A stretch of DNA of 64,000 nucleotides from Lineus longissimus (lineage: Eukaryota > Nemertea > Pilidiophora > Heteronemertea > Lineidae): positions 6,654,756 to 6,718,755 of the forward strand of contig NC_088318.1 in NCBI RefSeq assembly GCF_910592395.1, given 5' to 3'. This document shows, piece by piece, positions 18,091 to 27,920 of the stretch. A program made the position numbers and the translations under genes. The stretch's first letter is position 1. The number at the start of each line of letters is the position of its first letter. Below the pieces are notes generated by a model that worked only from the letters and a program-made list of their open reading frames with translations, was not told where the DNA came from and did not search any database.

Positions 18091-19353
18091 TTATTGCATC
18101 TTAACACTAGATCGAGCTGTGCTCTCAGGACGAAGTCCGGCTCGAGCTGTGCTCTCAGGACGAAGTCCGGCTCGAGCTATGCTCTCAGGACGAAGTCCGG
18201 CTGGTGTAAACTTAATATTACTGATGCAGTTAATGTCTCGACCTGCACTGGCACTCAGTAAAACGTCAAACTGCTTGTCAATATCCTGGTCATATTCCTT
18301 CTCAACCTTGTAATTCTGGAAGAAAATACTTTGAGTGAAATCATACCATAATCTCTCCAAATCATTTACTCGCTCCTTGTTGGTTAAAAAAGGTGTAAAT
18401 ATTACATAATCAATTTTCAGCGTTTTAAAGGCTTGGTGTAAAAATACCTTGTAGTTAATGGTGACCTTGACACCACAGTAATGCAGAAATCTAAGGAAAG
18501 CATAGTACACTAGTCTAAGGTCAGTGATATTCTCATCGGTTAATTGCGGTTTACCAATTGCCCTGTTAATAAATTCAATGGCAAGAAACCAATCATATTC
18601 CCCACAGTGAAATTTAAAAAGCATGGCTTCACCATGTAACCCTTGGTTACATAACTTAGAGGGGAGAGTGTTAATACCCATTTTTAGGGCTGACTGAAGA
18701 GTACTTTCATATCTCTGCTTACTAAGACATTTTCTGTGACTTGAAAAGTAGCACTGTAAATACCCTTCCACAAAGTCCTTTAAATACTTAACTGCCGATT
18801 CGGACAGCCGACTCCATCCAAGTTTCCTTAGAATACTGTCAAAGTAACGTGTCTTGTTGTCAATATTGATCTCAAGAGTTTTAAAATCATCGTCGTAAGT
18901 AGTCGAATTGCAATTGGTGCAGAATTGATACTTCACAGTTTTAGCTGCGTACCTTGCTGAATTCAAGTTTTTTTGATACTCAAAAAGTGTCCACCTTTTA
19001 CAATTACGGCAGAATTGAGCATTAGTGTTGGTACTGACGTCATATTCTTTCATTCTTGGCAGGACTACTTTGATTGTCTCAGTCGAGCTTTGCTCTCGGG
19101 ACTTTGTCCTAGTCAGACTTCGTCTTGAGAGCATAGCTCGAGTAGGCTTATCAAATTTCCCACTGTCATAATTCTTGCTGACATTTTCTTCACTAAAATT
19201 TCTAGTCGGACGCAGTCCTGAGAGCATAGCTCGATCCATGACCCTAGGACGAATGTATCCTTTAAGATTCTCATTGTTCCACTCAAGCTCTGCTCTCAGG
19301 ACGAAGTCCGACTCACTAGAATAATAGTCTTTTAATGAGATGTATTTATTCAT
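18091..19353 (-). CDS. Cassette gene 3, mirror copy (420 codons)
   Basis: Identical in layout to 13819-15081, including the Cys4 motif and the three C-terminal AGLRPES.AR repeats. One replacement noticed (Glu for Gln at residue 185). The frame is intact. Confidence 0.8.
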   Translation of the reverse strand: MNKYISLKDYYSSESDFVLRAELEWNNENLKGYIRPRVMDRAMLSGLRPTRNFSEENVSKNYDSGKFDKPTRAMLSRRSLTRTKSREQSSTETIKVVLPRMKEYDVSTNTNAQFCRNCKRWTLFEYQKNLNSARYAAKTVKYQFCTNCNSTTYDDDFKTLEINIDNKTRYFDSILRKLGWSRLSESAVKYLKDFVEGYLQCYFSSHRKCLSKQRYESTLQSALKMGINTLPSKLCNQGLHGEAMLFKFHCGEYDWFLAIEFINRAIGKPQLTDENITDLRLVYYAFLRFLHYCGVKVTINYKVFLHQAFKTLKIDYVIFTPFLTNKERVNDLERLWYDFTQSIFFQNYKVEKEYDQDIDKQFDVLLSASAGRDINCISNIKFTPAGLRPESIARAGLRPESTARAGLRPESTARSSVKMQ

Positions 19354-19400
19354 ATTTACATAATAATTATTTTTTAAACATTGTTTTGATAGAAGGTCAC

Positions 19401-21020
19401 CTAAGACCTTTTACGTGATTTTACTGTTTTACGTGATTTTAAGGCTTTAACACCCCCAATTAAACCATAAATTATGGAGCTCACAATAGCAATAACTGCT
19501 ATGATCAGATGTTCAGCTAGAAAGCCAACAACTGCACCAATTGTTTTCAGGAGAAATGATACGATAGAACCGATGATTCCCGGTAAAGCCGCAGCTGATT
19601 TCTTGGCTAGTTCTTTTAGCCATTCAGCAAACTTCTTGAGACCTTCTTTTACTTTATCTGGTATTGATGGTTTTGGTCCAGGTTCTGGTGTAGGTCCTGG
19701 AGTTGGGTCTGGTCCTGGAGTTGGGTCTGGTCCTGGAGTTGGTTTTACAGATTTAGTGGCACCACTTAAAGCACTACTGATACTAAGACCTAGAGTTGTA
19801 AATGTCATTACAACAGCTGTTATTATGGCGCTAATAGTTACACCATATGTCTTAAAAAGTAACTTTATTCTGTCCTTCAGAGGAATAGTTGAATCTGGTT
19901 TCTTTAGAACATCAACAATTAAACGTTTAATTCTTCTAGTTTGTGACTCCCTGTCATTGTCTAACCTCCATACCTTTGACTGTTCCTCATGCAATTTGTC
20001 ATTTAGTTCATCTATTTGCTTTTTCAACTCCCCTTTATCTTCAGAACCTTCTTCTACAGACTTTACATAGTCTCTTGTTAAATTATGAAGTTGATTTTCT
20101 AGTTCTTGTATTTGCATGTCCTTATCCCTCTTTACTGCAGCTAGTTTATCACCAGCCTGTTTTAACCCTCTAAGTTCTCTCAAGGCATATTCAGTAAAAC
20201 CCAGTGATTTAAGTTCATCATCATTAGAATCTATCAGTTTATCTATTGGTTTGTTTGAACTGTTTACCTCATTAATTACTGCCTGTGTTTCAGGGGTTAC
20301 TAATGTAGGTTCCCTTACTGGTGGGTCAGGTGCAATCATACCTCTAATCATGTCAACAAATCTAGTACCAAACTTAGTCTTTAATGTGCCTTCAGCATAG
20401 AAGCTTCCATTATCCTTAGTTAAAGGAATTAACTTGATAATAATGGTTTTATCCTTATTACGCCAGTCAAATAAATTTTCGTTTTCAAGTTTACCTTTTA
20501 TCAAATCAACTTCATACTTTGTTTTCGGATCGTAATAAAGTTTGTTTCCATTGTAACTAATGTGTGGTGCAAGATTACTCAATTTTTTCTTGTCATAATT
20601 CCAGTTTGATCCTCCCAATGCTGTATCAAGTTTATCCTCTATTGTATCGTAACTTAACTCCTTTTCCATCAATTCAGGGACAATACCTCTTACTCTTTCT
20701 GGTGTACTGAATGAAGTTTCAGTAGTAAGATTTCCACCTCCTGTGTTGTATGTTGTGCCGTCATCTTGAAAAGTTCTATTGGTTTCACTTGTATTAGGAT
20801 CTATCTCATCCATTTGGATATATTCACCTCCTGTGTTGTATGTTGTGCCGGCATCTTGAAAAGTTCTATTGGTTTCACCTGTGTTGTATCTTGCGTGATA
20901 ATATTGATTAATTAAATCATCCTTTCTCATTTCTAGAATTTGTTCAAAAGTTCCTGATGATGATGATGATGATTGTGGATCGTAATCATCCATTTCATAA
21001 TTTTTACCTCCTTCAGCCAT
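19401..21020 (-). CDS. Cassette gene 2, mirror copy (539 codons)
   Basis: Same protein as 12152-13771, with Lys for Glu at residue 6 and at least one silent difference (ATA/ATT isoleucine before the RLIVDV segment). The coiled coil, membrane spans and TPGPDP linker are all intact. Confidence 0.8.
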   Translation of the reverse strand: MAEGGKNYEMDDYDPQSSSSSSGTFEQILEMRKDDLINQYYHARYNTGETNRTFQDAGTTYNTGGEYIQMDEIDPNTSETNRTFQDDGTTYNTGGGNLTTETSFSTPERVRGIVPELMEKELSYDTIEDKLDTALGGSNWNYDKKKLSNLAPHISYNGNKLYYDPKTKYEVDLIKGKLENENLFDWRNKDKTIIIKLIPLTKDNGSFYAEGTLKTKFGTRFVDMIRGMIAPDPPVREPTLVTPETQAVINEVNSSNKPIDKLIDSNDDELKSLGFTEYALRELRGLKQAGDKLAAVKRDKDMQIQELENQLHNLTRDYVKSVEEGSEDKGELKKQIDELNDKLHEEQSKVWRLDNDRESQTRRIKRLIVDVLKKPDSTIPLKDRIKLLFKTYGVTISAIITAVVMTFTTLGLSISSALSGATKSVKPTPGPDPTPGPDPTPGPTPEPGPKPSIPDKVKEGLKKFAEWLKELAKKSAAALPGIIGSIVSFLLKTIGAVVGFLAEHLIIAVIAIVSSIIYGLIGGVKALKSRKTVKSRKRS

Positions 21021-21030
21021 AATTACTTAT

Positions 21031-22422
21031 TTATCTAACCATAAAAACAATCAATGTACCAACAACTGAGTAAAGCATGAATTTAATTGTTTTATGAGTA
21101 TCATCCACCTTCTCAACTTTGGTGTCAAGTTTAGTAGTAGTAGGAGTATTCTTTGAGGTTTCAGTTGTTTTTGGTGTATCAACATTACTATTTGGTTTAT
21201 GACTGGTCTCGAGCTTTGCTCTCAGGACGAAGTCCGTCTTGACAGTACCAACGCTACTCTTAACTCTTATTTTCTTAGAGCTATTTCCTTCCATCAGTGG
21301 TGGTGGTAAGGTCTTTTTGTGGTTAATGTCATTCTTACCGGGTTTAGCATTTTTTGGTGCTATTAAAATGTTATTATTGTAGTTATCCAGCTTACCAATA
21401 ACGAGTACCATATTTGATCCTATGACATACAATCCTGGTGATATTACATAATCTAGTCTTGTATGAGTGTCACTCACTGCTTTTTGGTATCTTTGAATTG
21501 AAGTGGGAATATCAGGATGTTGATTAATCGAATCCTTTAATAGTTTGTTAAATTCCTTCTGTGCATCCAATTCTGTACCCGGTACTCCAATTATTGGTGT
21601 TCTGGTCAACGCCTGAGCACCCAGAATACAGTAAACATATGTTCTTATTGTATCATTTAACCTCTCTATTCCAGGATTAGAGAAACCATTTGATTTAAAT
21701 ATCATGAATTGTTGATAGGTTTGACATTCATTTTGTGTAATTACATCAAATACATTCTTGTGTCTCCTGACATGATCCTTGATGAAAATATCTGGATATT
21801 TGAAATTAGCCATTCCAGCATCCCAGTCTTTACTGAACATCGGTGGCATTCTATTTTCATGAACTTGCATGAGGAAGAAATTGATTTTAGAATCATTGAT
21901 GTAATATCCGGGATCAGTTATGTTCGGGTTGTAATCCGGTACATTCCATGACCTCCAACCACCGTTATTTTCAAACACCGAGAAATCATACTCGTCTTTT
22001 AAACCAAATTCACTCAATAACCCTCCTAGTTTCCTACGGTTAATGTTATTGTTTGTCTCATTAAAATCACTTTCACCTGGAATTGGTATCTCTAGATTCT
22101 TCATGATCTTCAATATTTGATAGTAAACATGAAACCTGTAAATTGACCTTAACAATGGGTCACTGTGATTCAAGTGATCGTCTATTGAAATACCACAACC
22201 TGTTGTAGCAAACCAAACAGCCATGTTAAATTGGTTCTGGTAAAACGATAATGGATTCTTTTCCAGTAGCAGACAGTCTTTCTTATTTTTCAGGCTCAAA
22301 AACCCAGGTGTTATCTTAGTTTCTTGTAGTCTGAAGAAGTTATTAGTATTAACAGTTACTTCTAAATTAAAGAAGTCATAGGTGAATTTACTTTTATGTT
22401 GATTTGCTATTGGATAATACAT
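21031..22422 (-). CDS. Cassette gene 1, mirror copy (463 codons)
   Basis: Same protein as 10750-12141, with Tyr for Cys at residue 100 and Gly for Cys at residue 343. Both arm copies are full length. Without an outside relative it is not clear which residues are ancestral. Confidence 0.8.
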   Translation of the reverse strand: MYYPIANQHKSKFTYDFFNLEVTVNTNNFFRLQETKITPGFLSLKNKKDCLLLEKNPLSFYQNQFNMAVWFATTGCGISIDDHLNHSDPLLRSIYRFHVYYQILKIMKNLEIPIPGESDFNETNNNINRRKLGGLLSEFGLKDEYDFSVFENNGGWRSWNVPDYNPNITDPGYYINDSKINFFLMQVHENRMPPMFSKDWDAGMANFKYPDIFIKDHVRRHKNVFDVITQNECQTYQQFMIFKSNGFSNPGIERLNDTIRTYVYCILGAQALTRTPIIGVPGTELDAQKEFNKLLKDSINQHPDIPTSIQRYQKAVSDTHTRLDYVISPGLYVIGSNMVLVIGKLDNYNNNILIAPKNAKPGKNDINHKKTLPPPLMEGNSSKKIRVKSSVGTVKTDFVLRAKLETSHKPNSNVDTPKTTETSKNTPTTTKLDTKVEKVDDTHKTIKFMLYSVVGTLIVFMVR

Positions 22423-22480
22423 TTAATTTACTTGAATTTTTTCCTTGAATTTTGGTTAATGAAGACAGTAAAAAGGCCAT

Positions 22481-22510
22481 TTATTTTAATGGAATAATCT
22501 CACCAGATGG
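22481..22510. repeat. Inner inverted repeat, mirror of cassette start
   Basis: Mirror of 10662-10691, ending ATCTCACCAGATGG. Confidence 0.65.
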
Positions 22511-23182
22511 AGGAAGTGTGACGTTAACATCATGTCTCCATGGACAGAATAACATTTGCCTTTAAACCATAGTGATATTAAGTTGTACAATGGCCATATC
22601 AGATGTTGCAGTCATTAATTATTTTTGCTTGCAAATTACAATGGCCATATCAGATGTTGCAATCATTAATTATTTTTGCTTGTCAATGACATGAAAAGGC
22701 CTATTGTGTCTTAATGCGTTTATCCGACAGAATTTTCGAAAAATATTTTCAGCGCTGAAAATTATTTTTGCGTCGTTAAAATAATGTCTCGAAATTCTGT
22801 CGGATAAACGCATTAACGAACAATAGACCATTGTAATACTTTGGGACGTGAGTATTGTTTGGTAACATATGTTACCATGTACATGCAGACACTGTCAACA
22901 TTATTTTCAATAGATTCAAGCAACAATGATTAATCACTGTAACAGCTGTTTTGTAGGCCTACAGCATTTATTGGAATACGCTGGGACTGTCAAGATGTGC
23001 GAACTTCAAGGGTTCATTTCTCTGCCATTTCTCAATGGATATTTGCAATGATGTATCCTTGGAAAGCTATTGACGTGTACTTTCTGTTGGAATACAGTAA
23101 GTCATGATTACATTAACCCATTGAACTCTAGTATTCCCTTACCATTTCATTGCAACGCTTCACTGGGAATCTCATGAATGAT
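22511..23182. other. Non-coding leader, right arm (mirror of 9990-10661)
   Basis: Holds the mirror copies of the 50-bp duplication (about 22584-22684) and of the TTAA palindrome (22711-22816). No gene is visible. Confidence 0.6.
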
Positions 23183-23312
23183 AGAATATATGTATTGTGG
23201 TGTCTGGTTCTTAGGGGTTTCTAAGCTAATTTGAGACAAAAAGGCCTGTAAGGGCTTTTGTTAAAATAGCTTAGAATTACCTAGATTCCTACCACCACAA
23301 TACATATATTCT
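23183..23312. repeat. 130-bp imperfect hairpin (right)
   Basis: Exact mirror of 9860-9989, with the same perfect 20-bp outer arms. Confidence 0.85.
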
Positions 23313-24479
23313 CAGCTACTTATTCGTCTTAACTCATTTTAACCCTCTATAACTCCATTACCCGATCCAATTTCCCGATTCGAATGCTGGCTCGCTGAAT
23401 CGGGAGCCAGCAGCTGAATCGGGAACCAGCATTTGAATCGGGAAATGGAGTTATGAATGGTTAAAATGAGTTAAGACGATTAAGGAACTGGCATTTGAAC
23501 CGGGAAATGGATTCAGAAAGGGTTAAAGTGACTTGCAAATAAATGAAATGGAGTCAGAAAGGGTTAAAGTGACTTCTAGCTGAATCGGGAGCCAGCATTT
23601 GGATCGGGAAATAGAGTTATAAAGGGTTAAAATGAGTTAAGACGAATAAGAAACTGGCATTTTGAACCGGGAAATGGGCTTAGAAAGTGTTAAAGTGACT
23701 TGTAACTGAATTGGGAGCTAGTATTTGAATCGGGAAATGGAGTTATAAATGGTTAAAATGAGTTAAGACGATTAAGGAACTGGCATTTGAACCGGGAAAT
23801 GGATTCAGAAAGGGTTAAAGTGACTTGCAAATAAATGAAATGGAGTCAGAAAGGGTTAAAGTGACTTCTAGCTGAATCGGGAGCCAGCATTTGGATCGGG
23901 AAATAGAGTTATAAAGGGTTAAAATGAGTTACGACGAATAAGGAACTGGCATTTTGAACCGGGAAATGGGCTTAGAAAGTGTTAAAGTGACTTGTAGCTG
24001 AATTGGGAGCCAGTATTTGAATCGGGAAATGGACTTATAAATGGCTAAAATGCGTTAAGACGAATAAGTAGCTGGCTTTTGAACTGGGAAATGGGCTTAG
24101 AAAGTGTTAAAGTGACTTGTAACTGAATTGGGAGCCAGTATTTGAATCGGGAAATGGGCTTATAAATGCGTTAAGACGAATAAGAAGTTGGCATTTTGAA
24201 CCGTGAAATAGCGTCAGAAAGGGTTAAAGCGACTGTAAATGAATCGGGAAATGGAGTTATAAAGGGTTAAAATGAGTTAAGACGAATAAGGAGCTGGTAT
24301 TTTGAACCGGGAAATGGGTCAGAAAGGGTTAAAGTCACTGATAGTTGAATCGGGAGCTTGGTAGGAAAGGGTTAAAACCACCAAGTTGAGTTATCGGACT
24401 GTGGAGGGTTAATATTTGAAAGAAATTTGAATTGGGAACTGGGAAATGCTTAGTTCCTTATTCGTACCCAAACTTACCA
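23313..24479. repeat. Right subterminal tandem array
   Basis: Inverted counterpart of the left array, with phrases such as 'gaatcgggagccagcatttg' and 'aagggttaaagtgacttg'. The right outer segment, from the hairpin to the element end, is about 170 bp longer than the left one. It includes a nearly exact repeat of a segment of about 300 bp (about 23460-23700 against 23760-24000). The arrays have evolved independently since the palindrome formed. Confidence 0.85.
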
Positions 24480-24518
24480 TGTTTCAAAATGGGCACGAAT
24501 AAAGAACTTCACAGACCC

Positions 24519-24527
24519 TTGTCATAA
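24519..24527. repeat. Target-site duplication TTGTCATAA (right)
   Basis: Identical to 8817-8825. The interrupted gypsy frame resumes directly after it. Confidence 0.92.
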
Positions 24528-25060
24528 TACTGTTTCTGGCGGTTTTGACGGTCTGTGAGTTTCTAATGAGCGTTATCTACCATGGTTTTAAGAGATTTGG
24601 GAGAATTGGCAATTTCGAATTTCGGCGTGACATTAACAGTTGCGCCGGAGATTGTCCAACCCCATCGAGTGGTGTGTTGCGGAAATTAAGTAACGCTATG
24701 CTGGGATCATCGGATGATTGTTCGCATTTCTTGAAGATGTCCTTTATTGACAGAATAGCGCGTTCTACCAGTCCATTAGACTTGGAGGAGTAACCAGGGC
24801 TGCTGGTGGTATGGCGGAATCCCCAGGCCTTGGAGAAATCTGGGAACTCGCGGCTTGAAAATTGGGGCCCATTTTCGCTGATGACGTCATTAGGGATACC
24901 AAATATGCTGAACGATGCTTTGAGAGCCGTAATAACGGACTGGCTTGTCTGCGTGGGAAGAATGCACACTTCCGGAAACTTAAAGAAGTAATCCACAGTC
25001 AGCAAATATTCCTTGCTCCGATATTCAAACATATCAATTGCGACTTTACTCCACGGGAGG
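24528..25060 (-). pseudogene. Ty3/gypsy integrase catalytic core, inactive
   Basis: The minus strand encodes a retroviral-type integrase core: first Asp in KVAIDMFEY, last Glu in GLVERAI, and the family box NGPQFSS. The second catalytic position reads ISENGPQF where ISDNGPQF is expected, so the DDE triad is altered. The core ends at a stop shortly before the palindrome insertion, with a frame change into the C-terminal tail. Upstream it is interrupted by the 25070-26412 foldback. The whole element is a fossil. Confidence 0.85.
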
Positions 25061-25069
25061 TCTGGAATG

Positions 25070-26412
25070 GGCAGGCGGTATTTGCACCACGCCACCACGG
25101 GCACCACGCGACCACCACGCCACCACGCGAACAGGCGGAGCGATCATAATGACGATATCAAAATAGCGGTCGATTCATTGGATCATGGTTTCTTGGAACA
25201 ATTATAGATGGCGTTGGCTGCTATCCTAGCTTCTCTGATGCCCGTTCTTGGGATTATTGGAATAAAGGCGTACGCCAACTACGGAAATACGTACTGAATT
25301 ACCGTTGAGTAACTAGACGCTTATCATTTATCGTACATACAAGTTTATACTCAAATACACAGGGAAAGGTCGACCACCGCCTGGAACAACGCCGTCGCCA
25401 TCTATCAACACGCGGGTCACGTGAGGGTCTGGGCGGCGATCATCAAATCGGGTCCCACGAGCGACCAAAAGGTCCCCAGTAGCGATCGCGCTCTCCGAAT
25501 GCATATGACCTAGGGCAGAATGTTCAAAATCAATGGCCTGATATGAAAGTTAATGCAGTAGTCATCTTTAAATTCCTGAAAAATCACCCGGACTTTTAAA
25601 ACTGGGGACTATACTGACTTTCAAATGACTGTAATACGTCTACGATGTATAAGCCTGGGCCCATATTGCTATTCATGAAATCCCATCAAACAATAGAACA
25701 GGACTTTTAAATAGTGGACTATATTTACTTTCACACCAGTGTCACAGTCTTCATAGTGTTTAAAGGGACGCTATAGGCAGCAGCTATGTAGGCAAAATAA
25801 AGTTACACGAAGTAGCCAATAGGGGTCTCTCACCTCTCACAGGACGTCGAAACTATTCACACGAGACAATACACCTATAGGCAAGATGAGCCCGTCAGGT
25901 ATTTGAAATCACTGAACCATTGTCGAACAATAGGGCGGGACCTTTAAAACAGGTCACAATATTTACTTTCACATCAGTGTACCAAATAGGCCTTCAATGC
26001 ATAAGCGTACATGCCGTACAGGACCTTAACCGGGGACAAGTCTCTGTACAACACGAATTTGCAATAATAGGTCTCCGATCTATACTTTCTCCGCAGTGAC
26101 AGTATTGTGATAACAATAATGGTGTGATAAGATCTCTCATGACAAACGGTTGGACACAGATGTATAGCGGCTTAATAATAGCCCTGCTTTTTGCGAATGC
26201 CATTAACAAGTAATAAATACTCGTAAATCCCGTCAGGCAACAACGCAGTATACCAACATGCCATCTATAATTGGTAGGTGTAACCACAACTCTCAAGTGT
26301 CTGTGGTCTGATGGTCTGTTTTGATATCGTCATTATGATCGCTCCGCCTGTTCGCGTGGTGGCGTGGTGGTCGCGTGGTGCCCGTGGTGGCGTGGTGCAA
26401 ATACCGCCTGCC
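25070..26412. mobile_element. 1.34-kb foldback MITE with perfect 9-bp target duplication
   Basis: Inverted ends of about 95 bp start GGCAGGCGGTATTTGCACC and include a run of CCACCACG-type repeats and GATATCGTCATTATGATCG. Flanks are TCTGGAATG at 25061-25069 and 26413-26421. It sits between the zinc-finger and core domains of the gypsy integrase, and the host frame resumes when it is subtracted. The 1.1 kb between the arms has no open frame of note. Confidence 0.88.
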
Positions 26413-26421
26413 TCTGGAATG

Positions 26422-26875
26422 TCATGTGGTATCATAGGTTCAGCCGGTTGGGATTTCCTCGCTGTCTGGCAGGCGGTACAGCGTGATATGGTATCCTCGA
26501 TTTGTTGACCCATTCCGGGCCAGAACAGAATGTCTCGGGCCAACTGTTTTGATTTGACGATGCCCATATGAGTTTCATGAATTCGTTTAGCATGTTTGCG
26601 CGCAATGTCTCTGGTGCTACGAGACGATCGCATTTGAGCAACAGGTTGTCCGCTAATGTGATTTCGTCGCGATACGGGAAGTATGGAGTTAGTTCAAGTG
26701 GTACATCCTGTTTGTCATCTGGCCAGCCTTGCATCACAGTGTTTTTTAAAGACTGTAGAGTTGGGTCTGCGTCCGTGGCAGATTTAAACTCCTCTAGTTT
26801 GGCATCGCTGATGTGACTGGCAATGTTCAGCAGGTTGACCTCGATTTTGTCATCGAATAGGTCTTGCGGGGGTGT
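26422..26875 (-). pseudogene. Ty3/gypsy pol: spacer and integrase zinc-binding domain
   Basis: The minus strand reads an acidic spacer (LLNIASHISDAKLEEF region) and then the HHCC domain. His residues in RIHETHMGIVK and Cys residues in SRCTACQTAR are visible, with DILFWPGM between them. A frame change near 26590-26630 separates the two. Upstream the RNase H body is missing and replaced by the 26876-27920 repeat array. Confidence 0.8.
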
Positions 26876-27920
26876 CTATAAAACTAAGACCTAAGACATA
26901 AGACCTCTATAAAACTAAGACCCAATATAAACTATAAAACTAAGATCGAAGACCAAAGCTTATAAGACCTCTATAAAACTAAGACCCTGATAGAAAACAG
27001 AAAGTATCATTTCAAATCATGTTTTAGGTGCATTGCCCTCGTTTTCTAGGCTGAATGCCACTTTTTACACCAGCAAAATATCAAACTATTATGCTTACCA
27101 TTTTGCCGGGGGGGGGGCAGAATATTAGTTGGTCCATTTTGAATCTGCAAATGGCCAAAAAAGTGTCCCTGGCAACTGGCAAGATGATTAAGAATCCTAA
27201 AACATGCCACCAAAGCCCCACTGCGAAAATATTTCCGGGTCTTAGTTTTATAGTAGGGTGGGTCTTAGTTTTATAGTTCAAAAAGCTAAGACCCACCCTA
27301 CTATAAAACTAAGACCCTGAAATAAAACAGAAAGTATCATTTCTGATCATGTTTTAGGTGCATTGCCCTCGTTTTCTAGGCTGAATGCCACTTTTTACAC
27401 CACCAAAATATCAAACTATTATGCTAACCATTTTGCCGTGGGGGGGGGGGGGGGCAGAATATCAGTTGGTCCATTTTGAATCTGCAAATGGCCCAAAAAG
27501 TGTCCCTGGCAACTGGCAAGATGAGTAATAATCCTAAAACATGTCAACAAAGCTCCATTGCGAAAATATTTCAGGGTCTTAGTTTTATAGTTCGAAAAAC
27601 TAAGACCCACCCTACTATAAAACTAAGACCCTGATAGAAAACAGAAAGTATCATTTCAAATCATGTTTTAGGTGCATTGCCCTCGTTTTCTAGGCTGAAT
27701 GCCACTTTTTACACCACCAAAATATCAAACTACTATGCTAACAATTTAGCCGGGGGGGGGGGCAGAATATTAGTTGGTCCATTTTGAATCTGCAAATGGC
27801 CAAAAAAGTGTCCCTGGCAACTGGCAAGATGATTATGAATCCTAAAACACGTCAACAAAGCCCCACTGCGAAAATATTTCAGGGTCTTAGTTTTATAGTA
27901 GGGTGGGTCTTAGTTTTATT
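26876..27920. repeat. Array of three MITE-like units of about 310 bp
   Basis: Each unit is bounded by CTATAAAACTAAGACCC and its reverse complement, and holds the same interior (a G-run near 'ttttgcc', then 'cagaatat.agttggtccatt'). Units start near 26973, 27299 and 27613. Extra terminal fragments lie at 26876-26970 and around 27270-27300. The array lies where the gypsy RNase H domain should be. It looks like repeated insertion or tandem growth of one small inverted-repeat element. Confidence 0.8.

Larger units (their letters stand above)
16719..21236. repeat. Mirror set of double-hairpin repeats on the right arm
   Basis: All copies recur in mirror order: 16719-16776 (pair), 17731-17758, 17947-17967 (truncated), 18112-18199 (three in tandem), 19083-19141 (pair), 19207-19234, 19283-19310 and 21209-21236. 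Orientations are inverted relative to the left arm, as expected for a palindrome. No copy was found outside genes except at the centre. Confidence 0.85.
8826..24518. mobile_element. 15.7-kb palindromic foldback element carrying two copies of a five-gene cassette
   Basis: Boundaries are defined by inverted ends (GGGTCTGTGAAGTT at 8826, AACTTCACAGACCC ending 24518) and a perfect 9-bp duplication. Everything from 9860 to 23312 is a head-to-head palindrome: paired coordinates sum to 33172 (33178 in the innermost part). All five genes on the plus strand (10750-16546) recur on the minus strand (16632-22422). Only the outer tandem arrays differ in length. Long inverted repeats built of tandem repeats plus 9-bp duplications are the hallmarks of Foldback/Mutator-like elements. 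No transposase is encoded, so mobilisation in trans is inferred. The cassette inside has the compact one-strand layout of a small virus or plasmid-like element, but none of its proteins is recognised. Confidence 0.9.

Noticed and set aside
8826-24518. Polinton/Maverick or adintovirus
   Set aside because: No protein-primed polymerase B, retroviral-type integrase, packaging ATPase or cysteine protease is visible. The target duplication is 9 bp, not the 5-6 bp usual for Polintons.
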